From Bacillus sp. AFS037270 (lineage in GTDB: Bacteria; Bacillota; Bacilli; Bacillales_B; DSM-18226), in assembly GCF_002585305.1 (NCBI RefSeq), contig NZ_NUNF01000013.1, forward strand, positions 160,730 through 175,044: a stretch of DNA of 14,315 nucleotides, in the 5' to 3' direction. Below are positions 14,117 to 14,315 of the stretch, piece by piece. Made by a program: the position numbers and the translations under genes. The notes beneath the pieces were generated by a model that saw nothing but the letters and a program-made list of their open reading frames with translations, made no database searches and was not told the DNA's origin. The first letter of the stretch is position 1. Each line of letters starts with the position of its first letter.

Positions 14117-14315
14117 CAGCGAGTCCAGTCCGAAGGCGCTTTGCCTTCGAACACTCAACAGCTTTTTTAAGCGAGTTCTGTCCAAAGCCGCCTTGCCTTC
14201 GGACACTCAATAGCTTTTTCCAGCAGTTTCTGTCCGAAGTCGCCTTGGTTTCGGACAATCAATAGCATTTTTCAACGAGGCCTGTCCGAAGATGTCTTGC
14301 CTTCGGACAATCAAT
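14041..14315 (+). repeat. Tandem array of 52-bp hairpin units (continues past the window)
   Basis: Units start at 14074, 14127, 14179, 14231 and 14283, that is 53, 52, 52 and 52 bases apart; a degenerate half unit precedes them (TTCGGAC at 14041 lies 52 bases before the same motif at 14093). Each unit is an inverted repeat, TGTCCGAAG - about 9 bases - CTTCGGACA, then a spacer like ATCAATAGC-T5-C-ACGAG. The arms vary a little, and in copies 2 and 3 one arm has a single change. The last copy is cut by the window end after 33 bases. Open frames on both strands are by-products: 52 is not divisible by three and all frames differ between copies. This is not a CRISPR array, since the spacers are repeated too. 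Confidence 0.92.

Noticed and set aside
13981..14265. 94-codon plus-strand and 63/74-codon minus-strand frames across the repeat array
   Set aside because: The 52-bp period shifts frame each unit, so the frames are accidental consequences of the repeat.
14041..14315. CRISPR array
   Set aside because: The whole 52-bp unit repeats, including the part that would be the spacer; there are no unique spacers and no cas genes.

Overview
The window looks like the chromosome of a low-GC, endospore-forming Bacillaceae bacterium. It carries spoVIF (forespore/coat maturation), Bacillus-type SigA promoters with AGGAGG-like ribosome binding sites, CcpA-type cre sites, and two gene neighbourhoods I recognise from Bacillus subtilis: adaA-adaB divergent from alkA, and spoVIF-yjcD-yjcF-yjcG-yjcH. 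I cannot name the species from the sequence alone.

Left block (1-2199), adaptive response to alkylation. adaB (O6-methylguanine-DNA methyltransferase) and adaA (methyl-phosphotriester sensor/activator) overlap as a minus-strand operon, and alkA (3-methyladenine glycosylase) is divergent. The shared intergenic region holds a good adaA -10, no good -35, and one AAT-N6-GCAA element resembling the E. coli Ada box, placed to serve both promoters. Next comes a relic region (about 2325-2939): the minus strand reads as a multiply frameshifted, internally deleted remnant of what I take to be a bacillus c-type cytochrome-like electron transport protein.

Central block (2940-8630), gluconate catabolism. 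gntK (gluconokinase), an IlvD/Edd-superfamily dehydratase and eda (KDPG aldolase) form a tight operon. gntP (gluconate permease) follows on its own promoter. Together they read as gluconate uptake plus an Entner-Doudoroff route: gluconate -> 6-phosphogluconate -> KDPG -> pyruvate + glyceraldehyde-3-phosphate. The dehydratase has the length and motifs of an IlvD/sugar-acid dehydratase, not of classical Edd. Both transcription units carry a probable cre site; no gntR or gntZ is in the window. gntP is split by two mutually compensating frameshifts.

Right block (8631-14315). A minus-strand tRNA-Val(GAC) has a consensus promoter and terminator. Divergent from it is a 74-residue stand-alone WYL-like protein whose promoter carries two LexA (SOS) boxes. 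Then come yjcH (esterase-like), yjcG (2H phosphoesterase fold), yjcF (GNAT acetyltransferase) and yjcD (UvrD/Rep-type helicase with an N-terminal CoiA-like zinc-ribbon motif). Convergent spoVIF has a near-perfect SigK promoter. The window ends inside a tandem array of 52-bp units, each containing a TGTCCGAAG/CTTCGGACA hairpin.

The most notable points are the SOS-boxed mini-WYL gene, the 52-bp hairpin array, the IlvD-type enzyme in the Edd position, and the doubly frameshifted gntP.
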